A DNA stretch of 64,000 nt from Nymphaea colorata (Eukaryota; Streptophyta; Magnoliopsida; Nymphaeales; Nymphaeaceae), in contig NC_045138.2 of the NCBI RefSeq assembly GCF_008831285.2, forward strand, positions 23,099,934 through 23,163,933. Direction: 5' to 3'. Every line of letters starts with the position of its first letter. The stretch's first letter is position 1. This document shows positions 11,181 through 21,489 of this stretch, piece after piece. Below the pieces are notes generated by a model, which saw only the letters and a program-made list of their open reading frames with translations, had not been told where the DNA came from and did no database searches. The position numbers and the translations under genes are program-made.

Positions 11181-11499
11181 GATCACCAACTACAAACGGC
11201 TGACCAACAGAGGCACACAGCAGCGACAACCCCTGAGGACAACACTGGAGCCTGGTCGGGTGATGCTGGAGCGATCAACAGCACTGGAGCAGAACAACGA
11301 AACAACTAGGGCACGGTCGACAATGGCAGCGGCGGCAGAGTGGCAGACACAGGTGACGCAGAGAATCTCAGGCGATGCAGTCGGGCGGCGGCGACGGCGG
11401 CGGTGGGCAGCGGCGGTGGCGGCGGCAGAAGCAGCGGCAGCGGCAAGTGATTTAGGGTTGGGACTTCACAACCCTAAAAAAAATTTTTCAAACTCGTCA
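11181..11499 (-). other. 5' leader of outer Copia
   Basis: Untranslated leader between the primer site and the gag ATG. The stretch 11320-11450 is GC-rich and built mostly of GGC/GCG-type triplets, very unlike the AT-rich surroundings. No conserved domain can be read in it. Confidence 0.7.
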
Positions 11500-11511
11500 G
11501 CTCTGATACCA
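11500..11511 (-). promoter_or_regulatory. Primer-binding site of outer Copia
   Basis: TGGTATCAGAGC on the element strand, directly after the 5' LTR. This is the classic plant Copia sequence complementary to initiator tRNA-Met, where minus-strand synthesis is primed. Confidence 0.93.
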
Positions 11512-11753
11512 TGTAGAAATAATAGACGCACAAGAACGGAAGATTGAACATAGATGTAACGTGGAAAACCCTCAACTAGAGGGAAAAAACCACGGGTGAG
11601 GAGGTCTGGTGCCCACTAGCCGCCAGACTCTCTCTCTCTCTTTGATACTTCATTAACCTTTAAGATTAGGGTTTACAATGCTATAAGTATGCCCAAACTA
11701 GGACACACTGGATCGGGTCCAAACCCAGACCCATACATCAAGATCCGTCAACA
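11512..11753 (-). repeat. 5' LTR of outer Copia
   Basis: It starts TGTTGACGG and ends TTTCTACA on the element strand, 242 bp. It matches 1309-1548 with about 10 substitutions and a 2-bp difference in a CT run. The primer-binding site and target duplication abut it. Confidence 0.95.
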
Positions 11754-11758
11754 GTGGT
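11754..11758. other. Target-site duplication of outer Copia, right copy
   Basis: GTGGT directly follows the LTR terminus CGTCAACA at 11753 and matches 1304-1308 exactly. Confidence 0.93.
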
Positions 11759-12328
11759 GAAAGTATGAGTTTTGAGGACAGATGTCAAAATTGTTGTTCC
11801 CATGCACAACAACAGCAGAAAAGTGAAACCTGATGGTGAAATCCACCTCACCCATCATTATTATGGACCATCCAATCTCGAGAGATAGAATGGGCCGGTG
11901 ACTATGATACATACATACATACATACCACTGTCACATAAATCGTGTATGGGTATTATATGGTGAAGAATTTCTTGGGTATAATACGGCAAAGTTGTATAT
12001 CATGGGAAAATCTCCGCACATTTTTAAAAAATTTAAAACATTTAATAAATCCTAACGCATATAATATGCATTTTTTCATGTTTTTTATTTTCTGGTGTTT
12101 TTTTAACAAAGACGCACCTAATTGCTGTTTTATGCGGGTGATTTATTTCTCGGATATTATATGCATTTTTTTCGAATAATACGCATTTGATGTGATTATA
12201 TATATATTGAAATCAGCCAGCTATTTCCGTGACCGGATGGTTTTTTTTTATTTTCTGTCACAAAAAACTGTCACAAGAGGGTATTCTAATGCTAAAAACC
12301 ATTAACAAAAAACTGACCATCACAAATG

Positions 12329-12329
<1 letters not shown>
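11759..12329. other. Unassigned AT-rich flank
   Basis: Host sequence downstream of the outer Copia element. It includes a short (CATA)n run near 11911-11930. I see no coding signal. The open frames here are short and lack motifs. Confidence 0.4.

Positions 12330-12371
<42 letters not shown>
12330..12371. repeat. (TA)n microsatellite
   Basis: About 20 uninterrupted TA units. The window holds at least five more tracts of this kind (26106, 30378, 42709, 49734, 51803). Confidence 0.95.
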
Positions 12372-12374
<3 letters not shown>

Positions 12375-12603
12375 CACTAATGCCAATATAATAACTGTTT
12401 TGTAGCGAAACATTTTTCAATTTTAATTAACCAACAACATTTGGAATCTGACATGATTGAATCGCCCTACATATGTAAACGAATCTATAAAAGTCTTCTT
12501 TTTCATATTATGCCACCTAGAAATATCAACTTATTTTATGACGAACAGAGATGGATTCTAACAAAAAAAGCTATGTGCTGATTTCAGCATCCAAGCAACT
12601 TAC

Positions 12604-12679
12604 TTGCAACAAATTCTTGACGAGATAAAGAGCTGCAGGAATCGGGTAAACTTTAACCTCATCTAAAGTAGTACCTACT
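12604..12679 (-). CDS. Candidate host exon, unidentified protein
   Basis: A 76-bp exon-like block on the minus strand. It follows a good acceptor (TTTGCTACTCAG) and ends at a consensus donor (TTGCAA then GTAAGT). It is open in one frame as VGTTLDEVKVYPIPAALYL followed by VKNLLQ, with codon-like composition unlike the surrounding AT-rich DNA. I do not recognise the protein. It may belong with the exon pieces at 14821-16302, but the LINE-like insertion lies between them and continuity is not shown. Confidence 0.4.
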
Positions 12680-13179
12680 CTGAGTAGCAAATAAAAAATG
12701 GTCAGATAAAGGAAATGCACGTACAAAAAGACATGAATGCAACAACCAAAAAAAAACTGAAAATGCAGGAACAAAGGTCATCAGTAAGCCCCATGATAAT
12801 TGCTAATCGACCAACATGAAAACAAAAATATATGCTGTAGCAGAGAAGCACACCAATGCACTTGTGCTCCACTCTCGTGCATGTTGTCACGTGATTTTTG
12901 CTTCCTCCACTCATCACTCATTTTGTTCATTTACCTTGTGGGTAGCATACACTAATTCATCATTTACTGTTTCAATCCATAAAGCAAGTAAATATATGGA
13001 ATAAATTTCTATTTGGTGTTTCTCATGTATCATTCTTTTTTATGGATCACTGACAAGTCCTAATGTGCATAGTTTTCAATTGGTGAAGGATAACTGATGA
13101 CCATTCATTGATGATTTTTCAACTCTGAAATTCAATCTCAACTTGTTATCTCCTTACCAACTTGCAAGATGAGATTGAC

Positions 13180-13224
13180 AAATGGAATTTCAATGATGGC
13201 CAGTGACTGGGACCAAGCACATTT
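13180..13224. repeat. 45-bp direct repeat, left flank of LINE-like insertion
   Basis: It starts AAATGGAATTTC and ends CAAGCACATTT. The same 45 bp recurs at 14376-14420 with three mismatches. The two copies bracket 1.15 kb of foreign sequence, as a long target-site duplication would. Confidence 0.8.
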
Positions 13225-14375
13225 TGGAGTTGCGGCTATGTCACATAGGTACGGGTACGGGTGCCGGTGCGGGTCGGGTACTGAGCATTTTCAAAAAACT
13301 TGGGTGCGGGGGTACGGCCATATATATATATAAACAATAAGAAATACTTAGAAAATATGTATCAAAATAAAGGATATACATCAACATAAACAAATAAATA
13401 ACATAGAAAATATATATCAACGGCTCTTGCAGCAGTGTGTTTAAGAAACCTATGAAAAACTTTAAACATATGGACAACCAAGCAGCCCTTTAGTCAAATA
13501 TGAACATCAATCGAATTTTCACATCCAAAGAATAGAATAAAAAGGTGGAAAAAATTAAATCAAAGAAAAATTAAACAGTTTGGATCTATAGGTACCCAAG
13601 TGTCAAAGTACCCATTTTGGGTACGGGTACGGCGACACGGGTACGTGGACCTTACTGAAGTACCCATGTGACTTAGAGTTGCAGCAACACGTTTCTCAGC
13701 ATGAAATGGACTGAGGCTGACCTGCCCCTAGTGAAGCTCTGCTCCTGCATGGGGCTCGTCTGCAATCCAAACCAAGCACTTGAGGAGGCATATGACATTC
13801 TGCAGGTGCTAGAACTCAGGAGCAGCATGGGTGTCAGTGTTGGGGCTGTTTGGGGAGACTCAGCAAGCAGTGAGCTTCAATGCAAGATCAGGAAACGTGA
13901 GCATGGATCCCTTTCACCTGACCTGTTCCTCCTCTCTAAATGGATTCAGCCCACTTGGCATCGGGTTTCAAGGAGGAGACTGATAGTTCAGAGTCGGAGT
14001 GTCAGAAGAAGACTCAGAATCATGATGGCAGGCAGAAATAGAATCCCCGAAAGATGGGCAGATCTGGAATGGCTCAAACTCTGCATCACAGTTTTGGAAG
14101 TTTTCCCGGCCTTTCAAGCTGGTGAAGTCATGAAGAGATGTGGCTACCTGGATGGCCAAAATGATGCTGGCTAATTTTGTTCTGGTCTGCTGGGTTCTCA
14201 TCCCCTGGCAGGTTTTGGTACTGTCCACCAATGGTGGAATAGGTTTTTGGTCCATAGCTGTATGGTGTACAGCTTGTTTTGTCTCTGTTGATGCTTAGCA
14301 TCCTGTGCAGTCACTTTCGTACATATATTTTTTGCTAATAAAGGTGGGAGCCTTTCTCCCTGCAATTCCTATTGG
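13225..14375 (+). mobile_element. LINE-like insertion (5'-truncated, host of a miniature TIR element)
   Basis: Sequence between 45-bp direct repeats. Its 3' end has a GCTAATAAAGGTGGGAGCC segment with an AATAAA signal and no LTR or TIR, which suggests target-primed retrotransposition of a non-LTR element or a processed transcript. About 440 bp of it is a later TIR element (13237-13676). The longest open frame (13701-14174, MKWTEADLPLVKLC...) shows no reverse transcriptase or endonuclease motif that I recognise. A processed copy of a host transcript is an alternative. A 45-bp target duplication is long for plant LINEs. Confidence 0.45.
13237..13676. mobile_element. Miniature TIR element (MITE) with G-rich tandem motifs
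   Basis: The ends TATGTCACATAGGTAC and GTACCCATGTGACTTA are inverted repeats. The flanks AGTTGCGGC (13228-13236) and AGTTGCAGC (13677-13685) form a 9-bp target duplication with one mismatch; 8 bp is also possible. That size fits Mutator-like or hAT elements. Subterminal repeats of GGGTACGGGTACGG-type sequence occur at both ends. There is no transposase coding. Diverged relatives lie at 43645-43962 and 45580-45889. Confidence 0.75.
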
Positions 14376-14420
14376 AAATGGAATTTCTATGACGGCCAGT
14401 GACTGAGACCAAGCACATTT
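14376..14420. repeat. 45-bp direct repeat, right flank of LINE-like insertion
   Basis: Matches 13180-13224 at 42 of 45 positions. Confidence 0.8.
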
Positions 14421-14820
14421 GGACATCAATGTTGCAAATAGTTCTTCAGAACTAGACAAAATGCCTAGAGTCAAGAACCTTCAAAGTCTGTGAGAGAAAC
14501 TTATAAACTGTTGTCTCACGGCTTTTCACAAATGAATAACATTAAATATTATTTGGATATTACAGTGCTTGTTTAATTTATGTTATGTTTTGTTAAGGGC
14601 ACTAGTAAAGTCTAGGCACCATTTTTTACAAAGTTAGTTATAGGCCAAAAAAAGGACCAAACCAAATAACCAAGTTTTTCCATTAACTTACAATATTAAG
14701 AATAATCATGACAAGCAAGTCAGAGAGATGAACTTTCTCCTGAGAAACAAATGAAATTGCATGTGTGAAGGAAAAGAAAACAAAGCAAGTGATGTAAAAA
14801 TTTGACTGAGAATAGATCAC
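14421..14820. other. Unassigned AT-rich DNA, probably intronic or intergenic
   Basis: No coding signal, repeat structure or known element. It lies between the LINE-like insertion and a candidate exon at 14821-14900. Confidence 0.35.
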
Positions 14821-14900
14821 CTGTTATCTTCAGTAACACCATCCGTGTTCCATATTTTTGCAAGGGCTAGAAGTGATAATACGCATTTCAAGGCCTCCAC
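14821..14900 (-). CDS. Candidate host exon, unidentified
   Basis: An 80-bp block on the minus strand with acceptor TGTATTAAG and donor ACAG followed by GTGATC. Two frames are open for most of it. One reads VEALKCVLSLLALAKIWN then TDGVTEDN. The other, which fits the one-base carry-over from the exon at 15342-15405, reads GGLEMRIITSSPCKNM and then stops, which would make it a terminal exon. The sequence cannot decide between them. I do not recognise the product. Confidence 0.35.
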
Positions 14901-15341
14901 CTTAATACACATAATCATATCAACCAACAATAACCAATGGCAGGGAAACAGGTTAAGCAATGAGTGAGATGGATAATCAACCATTTGATGCCAATAAAAT
15001 TTCAATCACCTCAATGGAATGCAATTCTCGCACAGGCATGAGTTACATGTTAAGCAAGCAAACATAACAAAAATTAATGCAGACTCGAGCATCAACCATT
15101 TTGTTTAAGCTACCATTTACCCACCAAAAAATTTGCTGTCGTCCCACTATAGTCATATTTTCCAGCTCTTCTGGACCATGCTATAAGTATAGCCTGGGAA
15201 CTAGTCAGAAATGTCAAGGCAACAGTCACAAGTGTTCTGCAGCAACACAAAGGCCGAAAATGAGACACATTAGAATTTTGGAAAACCCATTTTCACTGCT
15301 AACATAAAAGTAGAATTTTATTGCACTTAATTTTTACTTAC

Positions 15342-16302
15342 TTGTGCTTCCATTTGGAGTTATCAACAAAGGCATCCCCAAGTTTTCCCATTCTCCCAAG
15401 GGGAGCTGCAGGAATAAGGCAATTTGAAAATTGTTTTCCATCCAAAACAAGGAAAAAGGTAAATGAACAACAAAATGCAGAGACCAACTTGGGCAACCAA
15501 TGTAGGCTTTAGTGAAAGCACAATACAAGGCAAGCTTACCTTAAATGGTCTTGGCAAAGCACGCCTTCTGCTACCTTTTTCCTAAACAATAATAACACGA
15601 TTAAACATCTTCTGGACTTTGACCCTAAGGAATTAAAATATTATTACTTATGCCTTTGTGCAAGCAGTATTCCTACATAAACAGAGACGTAGACCTTGAA
15701 ATGACTGGTAAATTGATCAAATTTAGTCCTCATAGACAACTAAATATCAGGAAAAAGGGGCTAAAAATGAAAAAGATTGACATACCCACAAAAACGATCA
15801 AATCAGCTAGAGGTAAACAGAGAACCAGCGAAGATTGTCTATACTTTCTCATTGCTTCAATCATCCTGCATGTTGTTGGTTGAGCAACTTCTGAATGACT
15901 TGTTGATGTCTCCTTTTTTCTATCATCCCCAGTTTTTTTCCTTTTCTTCTTTATTGTGAATTTCATCCATAAGGAAGATACTATCAGGAAACTTCAGATG
16001 GCCCGTTATAATGTAACTGTCACCATTAAGCTTCTTTTTGTCAGTTTGCATGAAAGGACAATCAGTCTTCATTTTGATTCCTTAGAGTTAAAACTGGAAG
16101 GATTCTAAGTTATGCTAGTATCAGCTAGGAAAGGGCGGAACAAAAGAAGAAGAAGCCCCACTCAAGAACATTTACAGATTCCACCTAGTCGGTTGGATAA
16201 TTTTGCCCAAGCATGGGTTGACTAGCATGAGATTTGAGCTGAAACCATCCAGTGTCGAGTTGTAAACAAACTGAACCCTACAAGGTGTTTCTGGATTCTC
16301 AG
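15342..16302 (-). pseudogene. Four consecutive exons of an unidentified host gene, with a frameshift
   Basis: The minus-strand exons and phases fit together. Exon 16246-16302 reads ENPETPCRVQFVYNSTLDG and ends in phase 1. Exon 15826-16080 continues IKMKTDCPFMQTDKKKLN, YIITGHLKFPDSIFLMDEIH, then a lysine-rich stretch and RMIEAMRKYRQSSL. Exon 15540-15581 reads EKGSRRRALPRPFK, with acceptor TTGTTTAG and donor GTAAGC. Exon 15342-15405 reads LPLGEWENLGMPLLITPNGS, with donor GTAAGT. In the second exon the frame breaks in a seven-base run (T7 at 15933-15939 on the plus strand); one base fewer would join the two open halves. That is either a pseudogene mutation or an assembly error. The product is basic; I do not recognise the family. 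Upstream exons were not found. Confidence 0.5.
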
Positions 16303-18568
16303 CTAATTTACCAAAAATAGAGGAGAAAGTATATGCAAGCAAAAAGTATGAAGTTATAGATTCATAATCATGAAAACAACCAGCAAATTGGAATATAAAA
16401 TACTGGCGAACACTATTGGCATTGCTACAATAACTGGATCATAAGATGGGTAAAATGGACATATTGCGATTCAAAATGAGGTTACCCCTTTAGTAAGAAC
16501 TAAGAAGTACACAATGCTAGTGCTGGTACCAGAAAAGTACGATATGGATGTGAAAGTCTGATGGAACTACTACCCATATTAACATAGTCATCGACCTTCT
16601 TCCTCTTCCATATATTCTACAATTTTTCCTCCACCGACCCAAGACCAATCCAGCTAGCTATTAAATCCACCCGAGGAAGGAGATGTTAGGAGAAGTTTCA
16701 TTTTTCACCGCTGTACATGAATGAGAGAGACCTAAACTATGTGTGAATGCAGGTCGCCATTTTTTCTAGTAACTTAGGCGCAACTCCACTAAGGATACAT
16801 ATCCATATAGGTGTGCAAGTAAAATACGCCTACACATACCTAAAAGTAAATGAATTCTTGATTTTGGTAAAGTATATGTGACATCAAATATTAACAACCG
16901 ATAGGAGTTGACTTGTGTTCGACATCCTATATGCCGCGTCCATGTGAAGTAGGATAGATCATCTCTTCAAAACCTGGCTCCATTCAGTGAATCAATTGCT
17001 TCGCACGTTTCCTTTTCCATCATCAGAGGAAAGAAAAGACATACACACAGACAATCTTCCTAGCAAAGTCTAAGCAATAAAACTGACGGAAGATGCACAC
17101 CCACAAAAATTGTCCATCCTGCCAGAACCATCAGAATTTAATAGAACTCTGAGTGAGATTTAGGGCCTCAGTAGACCCATATATCATATGTAAGATGGAT
17201 GGACCTAGAAAGAAAACAACCATCATAATCTGGCTCAGTTGCTTTTCTAGACTGAAAGAAACAAAAAAGACCACACGACCTTCTCCAAGATCTTTATCCG
17301 CCCCACAACAAGCAATCTTTGATAATTGAAAAGAAAAAGAAGAAAGGCGGAAACAATGCAAAATAACGACTACATCAGCGCAGTGATCCATCAAAGGAAA
17401 TGAAAAAACAGAAGCAAAAACGAACGACTAACGGACTGAAAACGTCATTAAAATAAGAACACGAAAGTGAATAAATTCAAAACTTCGACGTGAAAACAGG
17501 GCTTAAACCAGTTAACGATCAGAAAGAGACGGGGCTCATCTAATCCGACGGGTCTCGGCGTCAATTTAACCATCAAATGAAAGGCTATCCCCTACATCTC
17601 TTAGGAGAAACGGTAACCCACATTTTAAATTTTTAAAAAGAAAACGCCACACGAGATAAACAGAGAGAAAGGGAGAGGGGGTGCCTACCAGGCCAAAGGA
17701 CTCTCACTCTCTTCTTCTTCTTCTTTCGTCTTCTTCCTCTCTTCCAGGAGAAGCGTGTTCTGCCGGAAGCGTGGCACTGAGATCAGCTGAAGATGGGAGC
17801 AACGAGGAAGTCTGGGAGTTCAGGAACTCCGGATTAAGACCTCTTTCCCAGTACACGAGTAGATCCAGCACAAATCGGTTATGGATCATATATTCTAATA
17901 TCCAGTCCTGATCTAACTGCTACTTTCGAATCTGGGCAGCTGAACTCAGATCCGTAGTGCACTCAGATTTGTCGGTTCTCATTCTACCAACGTTTATTCC
18001 AATATTTTAGGTTGGATCTTGTTGAAATCTAGATCCAGACTAAAAGCAAACAAGGATGCAAGTTAACATTCAAATGGCATGTCTTATCTAACTCTCATAT
18101 TTATACATGCTGTGACAGAAATTGTATTTTGGATATGGATTCACCTCTATCTCTGTTTGGAACTCTCAGGTTCTAATGTTTTAGCTGCGGATTCAAGTAT
18201 AATAGGACCTGATATGGATTTTTCTAATGATTTTAATGGAAATGAAAGATGCCACCAATGGGACTAAATTATGCGGTTTCAGTCTAGCCATAAGTAACGT
18301 TATTAGATGCACCGTGCCTATCCATGAGATTAATAAAAAATGTATATATAACATTAATAAAATATTGACAATGTTAGGAAAAACAAACAACTATAAATAA
18401 TAATTTAACAAGCATCTGAGTTAAAAAAACGTACTTAGCATAATATGTCACACACGAACTAAATGTAATTCAATTTGAGACGAAGTAGAAATGGAAAGTA
18501 AAATGATACTGCAACACGTAACAAGCTTATACTACCTACAACATAAATGCTTTCATTAGAGACAATCA
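16303..18568. other. Unassigned region, possibly upstream part of the minus-strand gene
   Basis: No domain can be read. A CT-rich tract at 17700-17750, typical of plant 5' untranslated regions or polypyrimidine tracts, precedes sequence that is open on both strands to about 17890. This could be the promoter or first exon of the gene whose exons lie at 15342-16302, but no start codon can be assigned. Confidence 0.3.
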
Positions 18569-19270
18569 TGTTGCCGGTCGACTGTGTCTTGCCCAGTCAA
18601 GCCAGTAAAAGGTGATGCTGCTTGGCCAGCTTAGGCATAGTTGGAATGCATGTGGGATCAATCGGTCGCGAGTCAAGTAGAAAGCAATACACGTGGAATG
18701 TGCAGCTGTGCAGTGACAAGGCGTTTAAATGCATCAAGATCAGCAGTCCCTTTGGAAGTACAAGTCCATCGTTGGGGAATCCAGTAGGTTCCCCACGCGT
18801 AGTGTTTGGATACACAAGGAGGTGCGCGTGGGTTGGGGGCAATTCCCCCAGTGGGCGCATATGCTGCGTTCCACAACCGCGTAGAGTCACGCGAGGGTGA
18901 GCAAGTGAATGCTCATCGTCGAGTAGGGCGATGGTCGACCGCCTTACTTAATGACATATAGTCGTCAACTGGCTTCGGCTGGAGACTTCCTCCCAAGGGA
19001 AGTCTACCCCCACCCAGATTTCGTTTGGATGTAGATAGGCACTTGGAGGAATGGCGAAGTTCTGACAGGGCCTCATGGCCACGGCTTGCCGATGGTCGAC
19101 AATGGGATAAACCTGGGTGATGGTGTGCCGAGTGCTTAGCACTCCTTGTCTAGTCCACAGTCCCGAAGAAAAGATGAATGTTTCCGCTAGCTTAAGAGAG
19201 AGACGGCTGGCCGAAGGCTTTGGGGAACGCCTTCGGCGCCACGCGGGCTGGAGAAACTCGGCCCGTGACA
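18569..19270 (-). mobile_element. Probable solo LTR (702 bp)
   Basis: On the minus strand it begins TGTCACGGGCCGAG and ends GACCGGCAACA, giving TG...CA ends. It is flanked by a 4-bp direct repeat ATCA (18565-18568 and 19271-19274). It is clearly more GC-rich than both flanks. No primer site, polypurine tract or coding region adjoins it, as expected after LTR-LTR recombination. No second copy lies in the window, so the assignment rests on its ends and the short duplication. Confidence 0.5.
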
Positions 19271-19275
19271 ATCAA

Positions 19276-20599
19276 CATTAACTACTTAAATTATTCCCAG
19301 TACTAAAATGGTGACATTTTCGTTGAGTATGACTTACTCCTCGTCTATTTGTACCAAAATTATTCAAATAAAAAACAATATGTACCGTGATTGATGGGGA
19401 TACGATGTACCATTTGCTGCTTCCCAGCTTGTGTGCAATACAATGTCAAACCTTGCTGAACAAAGCCCAATGGAAACATGTATCATCCTGGCTAAGGAAC
19501 ATTGACATGCCTCGCCAATCCCCACTAATTATTAACTCGACCACAATCAAAGGGGCCGGAAACCATTGTCGGCAGTGGTGGAGTCAGATTTTTTTTTTTA
19601 AATGGGATTATCATATAATTTTCCAAATCTTTATTTAGGCAAAACTAAAATTTTAAAAAGTTTAGTTAATAAAATTTTGATTTGGTCCATGCAGGCCCTG
19701 ACTCTACTTGTCGGCAAATTAGAGGTGCACACAAAGTATCAACATCGAAAGGGATCTCACAACTTTATAGGGGCGAAGCCAAGGGGGGACCGGCAGGGGC
19801 CATGCCCCACCCACTGCACCGACGAGAATTCAGAAAAAAAAAAAAAATCCTAAAAGACAATATTGGAGGGCATTTCCAACCCAAAATTTCTATGAATGAA
19901 GTTGGATATCGTTTACAAAGCCCTAGCATCTCTATGTTTCTGCCATACGCTTCATGCTTTTATTTATCTTATGTTTGACCTTGATTTGGATCTTGATGTC
20001 ATGCTGGCATCAATTGCTGCTCTAGTTGTAGTTTCTTCTCTCATTGAAGAGTGCATACTAAAGAGTACAGTAAAATGAACTAAAAAAATCTGTGTAAGTA
20101 CCCTTGTTTTTGTTCATGCATTGGCATGTGTAAATGGTTTTCTAGTGTTCATGACTTTAAGCTGCACATAATTAGTTTGACTTGGAGATGTTTCCTTTAT
20201 CCCTTTTTCAGTACTAAAGATTGAGCTGATTGTAGAAGCATTAGCTTTGGTTATTCACATGTAAGCCGATTAGTGGGTTAGGGTCTAATTTGATTTAAGT
20301 TTCATATGGAAATAATTGGTTATGAACAACAACATTGCGATGCTTGGGGTTGTTTGGGGCATTGAATTTTGGTATCATAAAAGTCAGACCTTAACTTACG
20401 ATGCTTCCTTTTTTACTGATGTTTTATCCTTCTTTTTGTGTTTTTACTGTTTTTTGATAGAAGAACTTAACTCAAACCATTTGTGAAACTTTCAATCAGT
20501 TGAATACCCAACTTTTCTGGAACCCGTCACCCTTAAACCAACCTTTTGTATAGAAGACCCTACTTTTATGGGAGATTTGGTGAAGTTCATTCTTTTAAC
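19276..20599. other. Unassigned AT-rich DNA with possible transposon remnant
   Basis: At 19573 the sequence CAGTGGTGGAGTCAG, and at about 19770-19810 a GCGAAGCCAAGGGGGG block followed by GGGGCCATGCCCC, resemble common plant DNA-transposon ends, but no clean inverted repeat or target duplication can be drawn. The rest shows no coding signal. Confidence 0.3.
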
Positions 20600-21480
20600 C
20601 AGCCAAGTTTTACATTCAACCATCTCTTTAGGGAGTATAGTTCCTTTCTCCTGGTGATATGTCATTTGATGTCAAGAATTTTTGTAAAAGAGAAACTTTT
20701 CAGTTTTGATAAAAACATTTTGGAAGTGTTTTCTCACACAATGATGTGCCTTGATTTATTCTTAGTACCTTTCAAGTGGAAGGTAGAAATTTCAAGTTCT
20801 TGTTGTCCATCAACGGAAGAGAAAAATTGAAAAAAATCCTGGATATGAGCATTGAAGAAAAATTCTCTGAAGTTGAGAAAGTCAAGACTAGGAAATGCTA
20901 TTGAGTTTGGCGATCAAGCATCTGCAAGGATTTAGCAATAAAATATCTTGACGGAGAAGCCAAAATGTTCAAATAAGATCTTGGCATGTAGCAAAATGAG
21001 AATTGAGAGATGGGCTCAGGGCTTGTGTAGTCGTTCCTCTGAGTCAATAATCGAGTGTACCAGATAGGCATAAATGTGATTTATATTTATTTCACGAAGA
21101 TGATGACTTACAAACTTTTGGCTCGTTGAAAACCCATAAGGTGAAGCGGGTTGGACACGTCACAAAGCTATACATAACCACCAAAGCGGTGGAGCTTCGT
21201 AGTAGCCTTTGGGGTGGTGAGGTATTCCCTCAAAGGTGAAGGTCTGCCCAAAAAAAAAATCAAACACAAGAAAAAAAGTTTGAAAGGCAAAAAGCCGAAT
21301 GCAAAAGAAAAAAATGAAGAAAAAACAAGAAAAAAGCAAAATGTGCCTGCCAAAAGATGAAATACATGAAGGCAGAACTCGCAAGAATTGAATGCGACAA
21401 TCTTTCATGGATGTACGATTTTGAGGTCAATATCTGCTCCTTTTTTTTATTATCTAGGATGTCGAGGATGATTCCTTTTT
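20600..21480 (+). repeat. Repeat R1, left arm (inverted with respect to 23940-24745)
   Basis: This block is repeated in reverse at 23940-24745 with many substitutions and small indels. Shared landmarks include the pentameric block around TCTCCTGGTGATATG, a stretch ending in GCGGGTTGGACACGT, and the palindromic CCACCAAAGCGGTGG followed by GGGGTGGTGAGG. The last motif also occurs at 36876, 55664 and 63775, where it precedes a putative Gypsy polypurine tract or lies in the same repeat family. I infer diverged 3' internal regions of a Gypsy-type retroelement. Confidence 0.7.
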
Positions 21481-21489
21481 GTTAAGAAA

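Larger units (their letters stand above)
1309..11753 (-). mobile_element. Complete outer Ty1/Copia retrotransposon, host of a nested insertion
   Basis: An LTR retrotransposon on the minus strand. The 5' LTR is 11512-11753 and the 3' LTR is 1309-1548, with a perfect 5-bp target duplication GTGGT at 1304-1308 and 11754-11758. The primer-binding site and polypurine tract abut the LTRs. The order gag, protease, integrase, reverse transcriptase, RNase H is that of the Copia superfamily. A related element (4537-9809) interrupts the integrase zinc-finger region. Without it the element is about 5.2 kb, normal for plant Copia. The LTRs differ by about 10 substitutions and one 2-bp indel over 240 bp (about 4%). 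It is inactive: several stops and a frameshift in addition to the nested insertion. Confidence 0.97.

Noticed and set aside
13701-14174. 157-codon frame as a host gene
   Set aside because: It lies wholly within sequence bracketed by 45-bp direct repeats, shows no domain and has competing open frames; treated as part of the insertion.
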